Positions 56,284 through 64,000 of a stretch of DNA of 64,000 nt are shown here, piece by piece. Position 1 is the first letter of the stretch; each line of letters starts with the position of its first letter. A program made the translations under genes and the position numbers. The notes under the pieces are model-generated. The model had not been told where the DNA came from. It searched no databases and worked only from the letters and a program-made list of their open reading frames with translations. Source of the DNA: Corynebacterium imitans (GTDB taxonomy: Bacteria > Actinomycetota > Actinomycetes > Mycobacteriales > Mycobacteriaceae); NCBI RefSeq assembly GCF_000739455.1, contig NZ_CP009211.1, forward strand, positions 248,001 to 312,000, in the 5' to 3' direction.

Positions 56284-57306
56284 ATGCTTGTCAACACCAC
56301 CATGGCGGAGCTGTCCGATCTCACGTTTCGCACTGCATTCATCATTTACATCGTCGCGCTTTTGATGTCGTGCGTGTACTACGGCCGCGTCCTCGCGGTC
56401 GTAGACGCGCGCCGTGAGCGCAGCGAGAAGCGCATGCAAGAGCATGCGGAAGCTAAGGTTGCGGTCGGCGCGGGCGGTCCCGCGGTCGTCGAGAAGCAAC
56501 TGCCCTCTGAGCAGGACCTGGATGAGGCGTACGAGGCGCGGGTGGCGAACGCCCGCAAGTGGTCGGGCATGACGCAGGCCCTGGTGTGGTTCGGTGTGGC
56601 CCTGCACCTGGTGGCTTTTGTCACCCGCGGTATCGCGGCGCAGCGCTTCCCGCTGGGCAACCTGTACGAGTACATCCTGTTTATGACCGCGGTGATTATG
56701 GTGGCTGCCGCGATCGTGATTGGGCGCAAGGGCTGGCACACGATTTGGCCGTGGCTGCTGTTCCCGATGGTGGTGGCGATGTTCCTCAACTCGACGGTCT
56801 TCCACATGAAGGCCGCCCCGGTGGTGCCGGCGCTGCAGTCCTACTGGCTGCCGGTGCACGTGTCCACGGTGTCGATCGGTGCCTCGGTCGGTATCGTCTC
56901 CGGTGTGTTCGCGCTGCTGTACCTGCTGCGCATGTGGCAGCCGAAGGGGGAGGAGCACGGCTTCATTGGCAAGATTGTGCACCCGTTGCCGTCGGCAAAG
57001 ACGCTGGACCAGATCACCTACAAGACGGCGATCATTACGCTGCCGCTGTTTGGCATCGGCATCGTCTTCGGCGCGATCTGGGCCGAGGTGGCCTGGGGCC
57101 GCCCGTGGAACTGGGACGCGAAGGAAACCGTGTCCATGATCACCTGGATCCTGTACGCCGCCTACCTGCACGCGCGCGCAACCGCGGGTTGGAAGAATTC
57201 GAAGGCTGCGTGGATTAACGTGTTTGCCCTGGCGATGACGATCTTCAACATGACGTACGTGAATACGGTCATCGCCGGCCTGCACTCGTACGCTGGTCTG
57301 AACTAG
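56284..57306 (+). CDS. ccsB: CcsB/ResC heme-handling cytochrome c biogenesis protein
   Basis: 340 residues, about eight membrane segments. The heme-binding WWD-type motif is WGRPWNWDAKETVSMITW, with conserved His in transmembrane positions (ALHLVAF, VHVST). Partner of ResB in system II. ATG 56284 lies seven bases after TAAGTT, so it may have its own leaderless transcript although it follows resB by 39 bases. Confidence 0.92.
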   Translation: MLVNTTMAELSDLTFRTAFIIYIVALLMSCVYYGRVLAVVDARRERSEKRMQEHAEAKVAVGAGGPAVVEKQLPSEQDLDEAYEARVANARKWSGMTQALVWFGVALHLVAFVTRGIAAQRFPLGNLYEYILFMTAVIMVAAAIVIGRKGWHTIWPWLLFPMVVAMFLNSTVFHMKAAPVVPALQSYWLPVHVSTVSIGASVGIVSGVFALLYLLRMWQPKGEEHGFIGKIVHPLPSAKTLDQITYKTAIITLPLFGIGIVFGAIWAEVAWGRPWNWDAKETVSMITWILYAAYLHARATAGWKNSKAAWINVFALAMTIFNMTYVNTVIAGLHSYAGLN

Positions 57307-57319
57307 GGGAGCGCAGTAC

Positions 57320-58300
57320 ATGAAGGTCCTCATTACCGGTGGGGCCGGCTTTATCGGCTCCACCATCGCGTCCTGCTGCGAAGACAACGGGATTACCCCG
57401 GTGATCCTGGACGACTACTCCACCGGCCTGCGCGTCTTCGCCGAGCGCTTCGCCCACTACGAGGGCGACATCGCGGACGTGGCGCTGCTTCACCGCATCA
57501 TGGACGAGCACCCGGACATCGAAGCCGTGGTCCACTGCGCCGCGAAGATCATCGTGCCGGAGTCCGTGGCCAAGCCGCTCAACTACTACGAGAACAACGT
57601 GGGCAAGGCGACCACCTGCGTGCGCGCGCTCGCCGAGCGCGGCGTGAAGCGCGTCCTGCTCAGCTCGACCGCGGCGATGTACGCGGCCGACGAGCGCCTG
57701 CTTGTCGACGAGCACAGCGCCTGCGACCCCTCCAGCCCGTACGCTGCGTCGAAGTGGATGCTGGAGCGCGTGCTTGCCGACGCCGCCGCGGCCGGCCTCA
57801 TCCAAGCCACCTCCCTGCGCTACTTCAACCCGATCGGCGCCGACCCCAAGCTACGCACGGGCCTGCAGAACCCGGCACCCTCGCACGCACTCGGCAAGAT
57901 GATTTCCGCCTACCAGGCGGGCGAGCCCTTTACCGTCACCGGTGTCGAGTGGCCCACCCGCGACGGCTCCGGCCTGCGCGACTACGTCCACGTGTGGGAT
58001 CTGGCGCGCGCGCACGTCGCGGCGCTGCAGGCGGACCTTGCCGACTACGAGGTGATCAACCTGGGCACCGGCCAGGGCACGACCGTCTTCGAGCTCGCCG
58101 ACGCGGTCGGCGAGGCGACCGGTACACCGCTAGAGATCCGCACCGCCCCGCCGCGCGACGGCGACGTCGCAGGTTGCGCTACCCGCACCGACAAAGCAGC
58201 CCGCCTGCTGGGCTGGCGCGCGGAGCGCAGCGTGGCTGATGGGGTGCGCGATTCACTTGAGTGGGCGAAGCGCCTGCCCGAGGTGCTTGAGCGGGGCTAG
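57320..58300 (+). CDS. galE: UDP-glucose 4-epimerase
   Basis: Interconverts UDP-glucose and UDP-galactose, supplying galactose for arabinogalactan. 326 residues. The NAD motif is [12 protein letters not shown] (about 4-15), SSTAAMY the Ser/Thr site and SPYAASKWMLE the YxxxK site. LRYFNPIGADP and GDVAGC are typical of GalE. Separated from ccsB by 13 bases with GGGGAG before the ATG. Its stop overlaps the convergent small gene in CTAG. Confidence 0.92.
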   Translation: MKVLITGGAGFIGSTIASCCEDNGITPVILDDYSTGLRVFAERFAHYEGDIADVALLHRIMDEHPDIEAVVHCAAKIIVPESVAKPLNYYENNVGKATTCVRALAERGVKRVLLSSTAAMYAADERLLVDEHSACDPSSPYAASKWMLERVLADAAAAGLIQATSLRYFNPIGADPKLRTGLQNPAPSHALGKMISAYQAGEPFTVTGVEWPTRDGSGLRDYVHVWDLARAHVAALQADLADYEVINLGTGQGTTVFELADAVGEATGTPLEIRTAPPRDGDVAGCATRTDKAARLLGWRAERSVADGVRDSLEWAKRLPEVLERG

Positions 58301-58554
58301 TTCTCGCCGTTTTCTTCGCGCCGGCGGCGGCGTTCTTCCTCTTCCCGGCGCTTGCGCTCCGCTTCCTCGCGGGCGCGGCGCTCCTTGAAGCGGTTCTTCT
58401 CGATGTTCCAGAGGAAGTCTTCATCATCGTCGGGCCCCTTAATCTGCGGGCGCTGCTGGGCCTGCTCGATGCGTTGCTGCGAGCCGGGCCCGAACGCGCG
58501 CCACATCAGGTAGATGGCAACGACGATGAGCACGAAAAGTAGTAGCCTTCCCAT
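58297..58554 (-). CDS. Small single-pass membrane protein with a charged tail
   Basis: 85 residues. One N-terminal membrane helix (LLLFVLIVVAIYLMWRAF) is followed by a highly charged Glu/Arg coiled tail. The start is placed at ATG 58554 because TATGTT lies seven bases upstream on the minus strand; ATG 58566 four codons earlier is possible. Function unknown. Confidence 0.7.
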   Translation of the reverse strand: MGRLLLFVLIVVAIYLMWRAFGPGSQQRIEQAQQRPQIKGPDDDEDFLWNIEKNRFKERRAREEAERKRREEEERRRRREENGEN

Positions 58555-58593
58555 AACTTCCAACATACTTGGTTGCCGTCTAGGGTTAGGTAT

Positions 58594-58902
58594 ATGCGAC
58601 AACAAGCCCCCGAGCTCGACCCCGCCGCCCGTTCCCGCGCTAACAAAGCTGCCGCGGTGTATGGCCTGTGCCGACTCGGGCTGTTCATCGCGCTGACCGT
58701 GGTGATCCAGGGGGCCGCGCTGCTCATCGGCGCTCCAGTGCCGCTGATCATGTCCGCACTGCTTGCCCTGATCGTGGCGTTCCCGCTGTCCATGCTGGTG
58801 TTCAAGCGTCAGCGCATCGAGGCCACTGAGGCGGTCGCCCAGTGGCGCGAGCAGCGCAAGGCACGCAAGGAGTGGATCGCCAGCGAGCTCGCTGAGCGCT
58901 AG
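58594..58902 (+). CDS. DUF4229-like small membrane protein
   Basis: 102 residues, two hydrophobic segments (YGLCRLGLFIALTVVIQGAALLIG and LIMSALLALIVAFPLSMLVF), then a basic tail. It resembles actinobacterial DUF4229 proteins that lie near menaquinone genes. ATG 58594 is seven bases after TAGGGT, so probably leaderless. Divergent from the previous small gene with a 39-base gap. Confidence 0.75.
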   Translation: MRQQAPELDPAARSRANKAAAVYGLCRLGLFIALTVVIQGAALLIGAPVPLIMSALLALIVAFPLSMLVFKRQRIEATEAVAQWREQRKARKEWIASELAER

Positions 58903-58918
58903 TCTTAGCAGACTAGCG
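58897..58918. terminator. Bidirectional hairpin between convergent genes
   Basis: CGCTAGTCT-tagc-AGACTAGCG is a perfect nine-base stem with a four-base loop that includes the stop codon of the upstream gene. No long T-run; a TTAT follows on the plus strand. Confidence 0.6.
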
Positions 58919-59833
58919 TTATCCGAAAAGTGCGGCGATGACCAGCATCGCCGGCAGCGAGAGGAACGTGGTGAGGAAGACGGTGTCGCGCGCGACCGTC
59001 TCGCCGACGCGGTAGGTGGCCGTGTAGTTGTACACGTTCTGCGCCGTGGGCAGCGCGGAGAGGATGAGTGCCGCGTAGAGCTGCGTGCCGTTCAGTCCCA
59101 TGGCCGTGCCGACGAGCAGGGCGAGGGCGGGCATGGCGACGAGTTTGAGGGTGGTGGCGGTGAGCGTCGGCAAGCGCTCTTGCGAAAGCACACCATCTCC
59201 CTTGAGCGAGGCACCGAAGCTCATGAGAATCATCGGGATCGAAGCCCCGCCGAGGATCTCCAGCGGCGCCATCACCGGCTCAGGCACCTGCCAGCCGGAG
59301 GCCGAGACGGCGAAGCCCGCGAAGGCCGCGAGTACGACTGGGGCGGTGAGACCGGCGATAAAGGAGCTGCCGATCGAGCGCAGGCCTCCGCCCTCGGCGT
59401 TAAGCCCCGCGATGATGATGGGGGAGAGCACCGCCATTTGCAGGACGAGCGCGGGGATGACGTAGGTGGCGTCGCCAATCACGTAGGTGGCAATCGGCAG
59501 GCCGATGTTGACCGAGTTGTAGTAGCTTGACGACGCCGCCCCCGCCATCGTCTCGGCAACACTGCGGCGGAAGAACAGCGCGCTGAGCCCCCAGTAGATC
59601 GCCATCGTCGCCACCGAGGCAATGGCGATGACCCCCACCACGGGCGAGGCGAACGCCGAGGTGTCTGAGGTTGCCACGCTGGAGAAGATGAGCGCCGGGG
59701 TGGCCGCCCAGAACGCGATGCGGTTGAGTTGCAGGCGCGCCTCGCCTTTGCCAATTACGCCCTTCTGCGCGAGCAGGAAGCCCACACCGATCACGGCGAA
59801 GATGATGGCGAAGCCCGTCAACACGTCCAGCAC
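58919..59833 (-). CDS. AEC family transporter (auxin efflux carrier/malate permease type)
   Basis: 304 residues with about ten membrane segments in two inverted halves, starting LDVLTGFAIIFAVIGVGFLLAQKG and including SYYNSVNIGLPIATYVIGD and GASIPMILMSFGASL, the typical AEC motifs. The substrate is unknown; relatives export or import carboxylates. Start GTG 59833 is preferred because the membrane domain then begins at once and GAAAGG lies 12 bases upstream. The open frame allows a longer version to 59917. Confidence 0.8.
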   Translation of the reverse strand: MLDVLTGFAIIFAVIGVGFLLAQKGVIGKGEARLQLNRIAFWAATPALIFSSVATSDTSAFASPVVGVIAIASVATMAIYWGLSALFFRRSVAETMAGAASSSYYNSVNIGLPIATYVIGDATYVIPALVLQMAVLSPIIIAGLNAEGGGLRSIGSSFIAGLTAPVVLAAFAGFAVSASGWQVPEPVMAPLEILGGASIPMILMSFGASLKGDGVLSQERLPTLTATTLKLVAMPALALLVGTAMGLNGTQLYAALILSALPTAQNVYNYTATYRVGETVARDTVFLTTFLSLPAMLVIAALFG

Positions 59834-59919
59834 GAGAAAAACAACCTTTCGCGAGACTTTCAGGATTACGTGAACATTGTTCCCTACGCTACTGGGCAGT
59901 GCGTCAAGGAGGTGCAAGC

Positions 59920-60447
59920 ATGAATCAGCGCACGCGGCTGCTGGCCGTGAGTATTGCGGCCGGGCTCGGTCTGGCGGGGTGCGGCAACTACGTCAACGTC
60001 GAGGTCATCGGCGCATCTGGGTTCTCCCACAACGAGCAAGGCGAGATCATCGCTCACGTGCAGACCTGCGGGGAGTCCATCAGCCAGCTCGACATCGCGG
60101 CGGATCGGCTGGGGCTGGTTGACGACGAGCCAAACGAGGTCCTCGCACGCTACTTCGCCCCTGAAGCACAGTCCGGGCACATCCAGGTGAACCTGAGCGA
60201 TCCCGCGCCGTGGGCGGAGCAATTGCCTCTCGACGCCACGTACCCCGACAACCGCGCCCTCCTCCTTACCCCCGCGCCCGACGACGATGGGGGCAACGGC
60301 GTCTTCCGCCCGGAGAAGACAATTGCGTCTGCGAGTGCGACGAAACGCGAAATCCTGGAGCAGCCAGCTGGTACCGTGCTGAGCGTAAGTGCCTACGATG
60401 GGAGTGTGCAGACGTGGACGGAAGAGGAGTTCAACGCGGCGTGCTAG
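59920..60447 (+). CDS. Putative lipoprotein
   Basis: 175 residues. The N-terminal signal RLLAVSIAAGLGLAGC ends in a lipobox, so the protein is anchored outside the membrane by lipid. The rest is soluble and acidic, with no recognisable domain. GGAGG is eight bases before ATG 59920. The last eight bases overlap the next start. Confidence 0.78.
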   Translation: MNQRTRLLAVSIAAGLGLAGCGNYVNVEVIGASGFSHNEQGEIIAHVQTCGESISQLDIAADRLGLVDDEPNEVLARYFAPEAQSGHIQVNLSDPAPWAEQLPLDATYPDNRALLLTPAPDDDGGNGVFRPEKTIASASATKREILEQPAGTVLSVSAYDGSVQTWTEEEFNAAC

Positions 60448-60764
60448 CCGAGTCGGTTGTGTTTGTCCTCTTCGCCGTGGTCTCAGCTGCCATGCTGCTG
60501 GCGTCATCTTTGCTTGGCCCTGCTGGGTGGGCCGTGGTGCTGCTGCTCGGCCACCCGCTTTTGTCGCTGGCGCTTGCCGCCTGGGACACGGTGCGCTCTG
60601 AGAAGGTCAATTGGCTGTGGTGTGTCGTGCCGCCGGTGGTGCAGGCGCTCGAAATCCTCGTATTCATGAACCCAACTGCGTTGCCCTTCGTGGTGCTGGT
60701 GGCGCTCGGCGGCGCGCTCGGGCTTGGGTTGGGCTACGCAATCCTGCGAGCTCGCCGGGTTTAG
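60441..60764 (+). CDS. Small membrane protein
   Basis: 107 residues with about four hydrophobic segments and almost no soluble part. GTG 60441 overlaps the end of the lipoprotein gene by seven bases, so both are translated together. Two SAAAD palindromes follow its stop directly and may end its transcript. No function recognised. Confidence 0.72.
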   Translation: MLAESVVFVLFAVVSAAMLLASSLLGPAGWAVVLLLGHPLLSLALAAWDTVRSEKVNWLWCVVPPVVQALEILVFMNPTALPFVVLVALGGALGLGLGYAILRARRV

Positions 60765-60782
60765 AGTCCGCGGCCGCGGACT
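60765..60782. repeat. SAAAD palindrome, copy 5 (intergenic)
   Basis: AGTCCGCGGCCGCGGACT, a perfect palindrome one base after the TAG at 60762-60764, followed by GTTTTG. It could fold into a terminator stem. Confidence 0.8.
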
Positions 60783-60799
60783 GTTTTGGGGCGTCCGCG

Positions 60800-60817
60800 A
60801 GTCTGCGGCCGCAGACT
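60800..60817. repeat. SAAAD palindrome, copy 6 (intergenic)
   Basis: AGTCTGCGGCCGCAGACT, followed by GTTTG. Its centre is 35 bases from copy 5, so the pair is a tandem repeat. Confidence 0.85.
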
Positions 60818-60986
60818 GTTTGAGGTTCCTCATCTGCCATTTCAAACTCGCGCGGTGTGCTTAAGCGACAAATGTCTCAATTTAATCACAACATGCGCTA
60901 CCTGTTGCTCTCGAATATGTGTATGTATATAACGGAAGGCAAAACCGCCCACCCAAACCGCCGCGCCGCAGAATTGAGAGACCGTC

Positions 60987-62453
60987 ATGGACCTTGTCAT
61001 CCCGGAAGAAGAAAAACTCGCTGCTCAACTAGCAAAGAATATCCACGTCAACCACGATGATTCCACTGTTGCTCGCGCTCGAATGCTTGATGCCGTCGGA
61101 CAGTTCGATGAGGAGGAGTGTGCGCCGCGCCTAGGTTCGAAAACTACCGCCGCTTGGTTAATACGTGATCTACGTATCCCCCGTAGTACTGCATTCGAGT
61201 ATGTATTCGTTGCCAGAGGGATACGACGATATCGCATGCTTTATGAGTCATTCGAAAAAGCGCGGATTAGTTACACCACCGTCAGGTGGCTGTTGAACTA
61301 CATGAATGAGGAGAACGAGGGCGAACTCGTCGCAGCCGCCGAGGCAATGTGTTTCTCCGAGCTTCAGCAGAAGCTTGCCGGTGTGGAGCCGAACGACGAT
61401 AAAGACCCCACCGAGCCCTACTTCCGGCTCAACAAGCGCAAAGACGGGATGGTCCACCTCGATGTCCTCCTGCCAGCCGTCACCGGTGAGGAACTGCTCG
61501 CCGCGCTCAAACTCGCGCAGCTGGCCAACCACGGTCTTGACGGCGCGACACCCGAAGAGTTGGACGACCCCGAAGCGCTCGACGCGCTCCTGAAACAGGT
61601 GGAAGCCACCGAAGAAGCCTGCCCGGCGACGAAAGCTGCGCCTCCAGGTGCCAACCGAAAGAGCATCTGGGAGGACATCAAATCGACCGCCGAAGCGATT
61701 GACGGGGAGCACAACGCCTCGCGCTTCGGCCCACCTGAGCCCCGCAACTTTTACTCCGCCTTCATCGCCATGATCAACATGGTGCGCACCAGCCCCTCAA
61801 GCCCGCTCCGCACCCCAGGTGCGCACGTGAACATCATGGTCACCGAGGATGGCCGGGCTTGGATGCCCAACAACCTGCAGGCCAAATCCTCCGCGGTGGA
61901 AAGCTACATCGCCAATGCGATGGTCCGCTTCCACGTGCTGGATAGCCAGGGGTTGACGCTCAACGTGAGCCGCCAACAGCGCTTCGCCACGGACGGCCAG
62001 GTCGCCGCACTCCTGGCCAGCTGGGGCCACCAATGTGCCATGCCCGGATGTACGCATACCCGCTTCCTCCAGATGCACCACATCAAAGACTGGTCCCGCA
62101 ACGGAGAGACGAACATGGACAACCTGCTCCCGCTGTGCTCCTCGTGCCACTCGCTCGTGAGCAACAACTCCGTGCATATCCGGCAGCGGGGTGGCGACAT
62201 CCACTACCGTTTCGCCGACGGCACCCGCTTCACCGCCTACAACCGGGCGCACCCCACAGCCCCGCCGAAACCCAGCCCCCGCACGTGCGACGCCACCTGC
62301 ACGGCCTGTACGGACGAAAAACAGCCCCAACAGTCTGCGGCCGCAGACTGTCAGGGCCAGGAAAACCGACAGCGCCAAGAGCGGCGCACACCTAGTGCGT
62401 CGTGTACGGCACCACCATGCCGGAACCCCAAAGCTGTAAACCCGTCACCGTGA
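60987..62453 (+). CDS. DUF222/HNH endonuclease family protein (13E12-like)
   Basis: 488 residues. The N-terminal DUF222-type region (about 1-330) ends in a C-terminal HNH domain: CAMPGCTHTRFLQMHHIKDWSRNGETNMDNLLPLCSSCHSLV, with the His-Asn-His core and two Cys pairs for zinc. Such genes recur in many copies in actinobacterial genomes and are often carried by mobile DNA; the natural substrate is unknown. The upstream 100 bases and the first 300 bases of the gene are clearly more A+T-rich than the rest. The C-terminal tail contains SAAAD copy 7 and overlaps the 3' end of menA by 62 bases. Confidence 0.85.
   Translation: MDLVIPEEEKLAAQLAKNIHVNHDDSTVARARMLDAVGQFDEEECAPRLGSKTTAAWLIRDLRIPRSTAFEYVFVARGIRRYRMLYESFEKARISYTTVRWLLNYMNEENEGELVAAAEAMCFSELQQKLAGVEPNDDKDPTEPYFRLNKRKDGMVHLDVLLPAVTGEELLAALKLAQLANHGLDGATPEELDDPEALDALLKQVEATEEACPATKAAPPGANRKSIWEDIKSTAEAIDGEHNASRFGPPEPRNFYSAFIAMINMVRTSPSSPLRTPGAHVNIMVTEDGRAWMPNNLQAKSSAVESYIANAMVRFHVLDSQGLTLNVSRQQRFATDGQVAALLASWGHQCAMPGCTHTRFLQMHHIKDWSRNGETNMDNLLPLCSSCHSLVSNNSVHIRQRGGDIHYRFADGTRFTAYNRAHPTAPPKPSPRTCDATCTACTDEKQPQQSAAADCQGQENRQRQERRTPSASCTAPPCRNPKAVNPSP
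62330..62351. repeat. SAAAD palindrome, copy 7, inside the HNH gene
   Basis: The 18-base core AGTCTGCGGCCGCAGACT is at 62332-62349; flanking AC and GT extend the palindrome to 22 bases. In the HNH frame it reads QSAAADC. Confidence 0.88.
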
Positions 62454-63384
62454 GGGCGGCAGCGGTGAGGATGGACCACAGCAGCATGGCACGACCGTTC
62501 ATACCTAGTACCGGGATGAGGTCCTTGCCCTGAGCGCGCTGACGTTGCACGGTCAAAATAGAGGACACAGCGAAAGGCAGCGCGGCAAACGCCACGAGCG
62601 CAAGCGAGTTGCCCAAAAGCAGCGTCACCGCAAACGGCGTCAGGGTCAGCACGGTAAACAGGCGGCGCGCACGCACCTCGCCGAGGCGTACTGCCAGGGT
62701 GTTCTTGCCTGCAAGCGCGTCCGAATCCAGATCGCGGATGTTGTTGGCCAAGTTCACCGACGCCGAAATCGCGCCAACCGCGATCGCCACCAGCCACCCC
62801 TCCGTAGTTAGCCAGCCCGCCTGGGTAAATTGCGTGCCCAGCACCGCGACGAGCCCGAAGAAGACAAACACAGCCAACTCCCCGAAGCCGTAGTAGCCGT
62901 AAGGCTTCTTCCCGCCGGTGTAGAACCAGGCCGCAGCGATACATGCCGCGCCAACCAACACGAGCCACCACGCGCTCATCACCGCGAGAATCACGCCCAG
63001 CACACCGGCAATAAAGAAGGAGGCAAACGCCGCGAGCTTCACGTCCTGCGGGCGCGCCAGCCCGGAGGCGGTAATGCGCGTCGGACCGGTCCGATCATCA
63101 TCGGTGCCGCGCACCCCGTCGGAGTAGTCGTTGGCAAAGTTCACGCCGACGATCAGGGCCCACGCAACTCCCAGCGCCAGCAGGGCCTTGCCCAGGTGCA
63201 TGCCGCCGTTGTAGGCCGCCAGGCCCGTACCGGCGATGACGGGCGCGAAAGCGTTCGCCCACGTGTGGGGACGCGCAGCCTGCCACCAGTCGTGAAAAGT
63301 CGCCGTCGCCCCAGACCCGCCAGAGCTACCCGCCCCAGAACCAGAATGCGCAGAGTCGTTTCCATTACCCGTCGTGTCAGTCAT
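62392..63384 (-). CDS. menA: 1,4-dihydroxy-2-naphthoate polyprenyltransferase
   Basis: Attaches the prenyl chain to 1,4-dihydroxy-2-naphthoate, making demethylmenaquinone for the respiratory chain used by SdhC. UbiA family, 330 residues with about eight or nine membrane segments. GVNFANDYSDGVRGTDDDR is the first Asp-rich motif and ANNIRDLDSDALAGKNTLAVRLG the second. The N-terminal 30 residues are Gly/Ser-rich. ATG 63384 lies seven bases after CATGAT on the minus strand; an ATG four codons upstream overlaps that box. Confidence 0.92.
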   Translation of the reverse strand: MTDTTGNGNDSAHSGSGAGSSGGSGATATFHDWWQAARPHTWANAFAPVIAGTGLAAYNGGMHLGKALLALGVAWALIVGVNFANDYSDGVRGTDDDRTGPTRITASGLARPQDVKLAAFASFFIAGVLGVILAVMSAWWLVLVGAACIAAAWFYTGGKKPYGYYGFGELAVFVFFGLVAVLGTQFTQAGWLTTEGWLVAIAVGAISASVNLANNIRDLDSDALAGKNTLAVRLGEVRARRLFTVLTLTPFAVTLLLGNSLALVAFAALPFAVSSILTVQRQRAQGKDLIPVLGMNGRAMLLWSILTAAALTVTGLQLWGSGMVVPYTTH

Positions 63385-63433
63385 GCCTCCCATCATGCCC
63401 CGATTTGCCTCAGTCGGCTAAAGTTTTGGCACA

Positions 63434-64000
63434 TGTGGATCGACTATGCGCTTCGGCAAGCTCTGGGCGGGGTTGGTGCATTGCTGCGCGCACCCCAGCT
63501 TCGGGTGGCCGCGCGCAAGTCTCCAGCACGCTTCCCTCAAGAGGGCAGCACGGTCATCTCGCTGACTTCGCATGGCCCGCGATTGAAGTCGGCGGTGGTG
63601 GCGATTTCCTCCCTGCTTGTCGGCACCAAGCGCCTGCCGGTCTACCTGTGGCTGGATAAAGAGGACTTCGAGGGCGAGTGGCCCAAAGGTCTGCACGCGC
63701 TCGTAGAGCACGGCCTCCAGGTGTGCTGCTCGGACGGGCACTACGGCCCGCATACGAAGTACTACGGCACCTTTCAGGAGTTCGCCGGCACCGGCACCCG
63801 CGTGATCACTGTCGACGACGACATGATGTACCCCAAGTGGTTCGCCGAAAAACTCCTCAACGCCTCCGACGCCGACCCGAACAATGTGGTGGCCTACCGC
63901 GCGCACGAGATCGTGCTGCACGACGGCCGCTTGGCTCCCTACAAGCAGTGGAAGTCCGTGCAGGATACGGATCCGGACCCGCGTCACTTCGCCACCGGGG
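63434..64000 (+). CDS. Putative glycosyltransferase (3' end outside window)
   Basis: 189 residues are visible. STVISLTSHGPRLKSAVVAISSLL, LYLWLDKEDF-like VYLWLDKEDF and RVITVDDDMMYPKWFAEKL look like a GT-A fold with a DDD metal site. It is the divergent neighbour of menA, as in C. glutamicum, where a putative glycosyltransferase holds this place. The acceptor is unknown. The frame is open to the end of the window. Confidence 0.7.

Overview
The window is a high-G+C actinobacterial chromosome segment, almost certainly from a Corynebacterium. The evidence is the gene content and order: an rmlCD fusion and rmlB beside trehalose mycolyltransferases, lpd followed by sdhCAB, mycothiol mshA, a senX3/regX3-type two-component system, ppx, proC, a 33-residue bS22-like protein, a long hem cluster, system II cytochrome c maturation genes and menA. 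I see no rRNA, tRNA, CRISPR array, insertion sequence or prophage. The one gene with a mobile-type flavour is an HNH/DUF222 endonuclease near the right end.

Layout. 1-8457: cell-envelope block. cmtB, an S9 peptidase, a flippase-like protein, rmlB and rmlCD are packed head to tail on the minus strand. A second mycolyltransferase and an isolated 36-codon gene lie upstream. 8642-14481: lpd, then sdhCAB with a repeat-rich 320-base upstream region and a small membrane protein. 14606-20439: small conserved membrane or hypothetical genes, a degenerate deoC-like gene, an LmeA/DUF2993 lipoprotein-like gene, a methyltransferase, DUF2505 and murB. 20436-23924: two tandem acyl-CoA ligases. 24094-30324: ParA-like ATPase, mshA, a secreted trypsin-like protease, gpmA and a SenX3/RegX3-like pair. 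30321-36174: a Cys-rich protein, ppx, a membrane protein with SAAADS repeats, proC, a BldC-like HTH, bS22, a HAD phosphatase and a glutaredoxin-like protein. 36232-47546: hemA-hemC-hemD-hemB, two membrane proteins, a P-type ATPase-like protein, hemE and hemY. 47658-57306: an MFS transporter, a CAP-like surface protein, a VTT/DedA-like protein, hemL, gpmB, then resA/ccdA/resB/ccsB. 57320-64000: galE, small membrane proteins, an AEC transporter, a lipoprotein, the HNH gene, menA and a partial glycosyltransferase.

How the genes fit together. Heme synthesis (hemA, C, D, B, E, Y, L) sits next to the machinery that attaches heme to c-type cytochromes. The respiratory theme continues with succinate dehydrogenase, Lpd and menaquinone synthesis (menA). 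The left end makes and decorates the mycolate/arabinogalactan envelope.

Most noteworthy signals. (1) The 190-base gap between hemC and hemD has the three-segment layout of a transcription attenuator: two identical GGGGCCAC segments compete for one GTGGCTCC, and the second pairing is followed by a T-run just before hemD. (2) The 853-residue P-type ATPase-like protein in the hem cluster lacks the phosphorylated Asp and other core motifs, so it is probably a conserved pseudo-pump. (3) A palindrome, AGTCYGCGGCCGCRGACT, recurs seven times in coding and non-coding DNA; in frame it encodes SAAAD. (4) Many genes start 6-8 bases after a TANNNT -10 box with no ribosome binding site, which suggests widespread leaderless transcripts. 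The murB/DUF2505 divergent pair has overlapping -10 boxes.
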